NCBI GenBank assembly: GCA_963615565.1
Contig: CAVEGR010000108.1
Location: forward strand, 1-7,558
DNA: 7,558 nucleotides
Source: UBA9732 sp963615565
Lineage (GTDB): Bacteria > Spirochaetota > Spirochaetia > Sphaerochaetales > Sphaerochaetaceae
Reading direction: 5' to 3'
Shown one piece after another: positions 6,691 through 7,558 of this stretch. Below the pieces are notes generated by a model, which was given only the letters and a program-made list of their open reading frames with translations, searched no databases and was not told where the DNA came from. The first letter of the stretch is position 1. Each line of letters starts with the position of its first letter. A program made the translations under genes and the position numbers.

Positions 6691-7446
6691 ATGAGAAATA
6701 AGGCTCTAATTCTAGTTCTGCTCATTGTTTTACTATCCATTCTAGCTCTATGTCTTGCTATTTCTATAAACTGTGCAAGAACGCTATATTTAACCCCAAA
6801 CACTTCTTTTGCTGATTATCTACCATTTATAGAATCTTTGGCACGGACCATCTCTTTATTAGTCTACGTTCTTATTTATTGTAAAACATGGTTTTATGGA
6901 GAATCTCCTGGAACAGCTTTTGGAGATTTATTTCTTTTTTCGGCGGCACTTATTGAAACAAGAATCTTCTACAACTACGAAACAATAACAGGAAAATGTT
7001 ACATTTCCCCTGTTGTTCTAAGTAGACTGTTGCTTTTTTCTGTTATTTTAATGTTGCTTTCTCTTATTAGTTCTGCTCTGTACTATCAAAATAACGAATA
7101 TGGTGCTGTTTCTCTTTTAAAAGGCATTGATGTTGGTAGTGCTTTAGTTATGTCCCTCTTATTGCCTATTTCTCTTTCTTTTGAAGATCTTTTTATCGCA
7201 ATCCCAACGTATTGGATTTTTATAATTCTTTGCGCAACCGGATTTGTTGCCTTTTTAATTTTGATGTTCACGGAACCACCTGGAATAGGAACCTTTAAAA
7301 ACCTCTCTTTGATACTCATCATTGGAGGGGTTTTTGCCATTTTCTTTTTCAGTGAAGCATATGCAGATCTAGTTGGCTCAATCTTGCTGACAATTGGCTA
7401 CACCGCTAATTCTGTCTTCTCAGCAAGAAATGCAATTAGAGTATAG
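6691..7446 (+). CDS. Multi-spanning membrane protein, function unknown
   Basis: 251 residues, mostly hydrophobic, with about seven or eight predicted membrane segments (roughly 5-25, 47-64, 75-90, 107-131, 147-165, 172-194, 204-221 and possibly 227-244). The N-terminus (Arg2, Lys4, then a hydrophobic run) fits a first membrane helix or an uncleaved signal anchor. Short polar loops at 65-75, 91-106 and 195-203 hold the few charged residues. I see no transporter, enzyme or sensor motif and recognise no family; a lineage-restricted protein is likely. ATG 6691 has GAAGGA 11 bases upstream. It has its own promoter candidate, is read in the same direction as the GH13 gene 80 bases away, and is followed within about 25 bases by what looks like the edge of a repeat element. 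No terminator was seen after the stop. Confidence 0.75.
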   Translation: MRNKALILVLLIVLLSILALCLAISINCARTLYLTPNTSFADYLPFIESLARTISLLVYVLIYCKTWFYGESPGTAFGDLFLFSAALIETRIFYNYETITGKCYISPVVLSRLLLFSVILMLLSLISSALYYQNNEYGAVSLLKGIDVGSALVMSLLLPISLSFEDLFIAIPTYWIFIILCATGFVAFLILMFTEPPGIGTFKNLSLILIIGGVFAIFFFSEAYADLVGSILLTIGYTANSVFSARNAIRV

Positions 7447-7502
7447 GAACTCAAAAAAAATATATTGATTAAGAAACTGTCCCAAAATAATTTGATCATT
7501 TC

Positions 7503-7558
7503 TGAGGTTTTTGCAAAATGAGCTTTGTGGAGATTGGTTTTGGATTTGCGAGATAAAA
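7503..7558 (-). repeat. Right copy of the 56-bp perfect inverted terminal repeat
   Basis: Exact reverse complement of bases 1-56 and flush with the window end. Unlike the left copy, it is preceded by about 30 bases (7472-7502) beginning GAAACTGTCCCAAAA, which resembles the outer tip of some insertion sequences. If that is right, this copy is the intact edge of an element extending beyond the window, and the left copy lacks that tip. A plus-strand frame stays open through the end of the window, but nothing can be identified from it. Confidence 0.9.

Noticed and set aside
1..7558. CRISPR arrays, tRNA or rRNA genes, toxin-antitoxin pairs, phage genes or integrase attachment sites.
   Set aside because: I looked for regularly spaced repeats, tRNA-like T-arm motifs and small gene pairs on both strands by eye and saw none.
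1..7558. Window as a circular plasmid or a linear replicon with telomeric repeats.
   Set aside because: The end repeats are inverted, not direct, so the ends do not circularise; there is no replication or partition gene, and an essential housekeeping gene is present. A chromosomal contig between repeats is simpler.

Overview
The window reads as a low-GC bacterial chromosome segment, most likely from a host-associated spirochaete of the Treponema type. The assignment is by inference: a DUF4416 protein (a family I associate with spirochaetes and a few other phyla), a lipoprotein with a clean lipobox, a very long cytosolic GH13 enzyme, and AT-rich intergenic DNA. No marker gene settles the genus. 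Peptidyl-tRNA hydrolase, a housekeeping gene, argues for chromosome rather than plasmid or phage.

Layout. Bases 1-56 and 7503-7558 are perfect inverted copies of each other and form the exact ends of the window. Next comes a sodium-dependent transporter of the bile acid:sodium symporter (BASS) fold (172-1206, +). It converges on a minus-strand pair: a DUF4416 protein (about 2704-2123) followed 18-21 bases later by a lipoprotein (2101-1370). Their joint exit is an intrinsic terminator at 1209-1247, immediately beyond the transporter's stop codon. Around 2746-2804 two good sigma-70-type promoters stand back to back. One drives the DUF4416-lipoprotein unit leftwards. The other drives pth (2811-3341, +) rightwards, and its -10 box is so close to the pth ATG that the message may be leaderless. 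The pth stop overlaps the start of a 1089-residue GH13 alpha-amylase-family protein (3341-6610). A multi-spanning membrane protein of unknown function (6691-7446) follows, with its own promoter candidate.

Functionally these are neighbours rather than one pathway: solute uptake, a cell-envelope lipoprotein, ribosome/tRNA recycling (Pth), intracellular alpha-glucan processing (GH13), and an unknown membrane protein. The firm co-transcription units are pth-GH13 and DUF4416-lipoprotein.

I did not find a convincing undescribed multi-gene system. The points most worth a second look are: the exact inverted repeats at both ends (probably two copies of a dispersed element where an assembly stopped, less likely a real mobile or invertible unit); the GC-rich patch covering the DUF4416 gene and the 5' end of pth; the possibly leaderless pth; and the GH13 protein, whose conserved region IV has Pro in place of the usual His and which carries large helical-looking extensions at both ends. 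All stretches between genes are under 300 bases.
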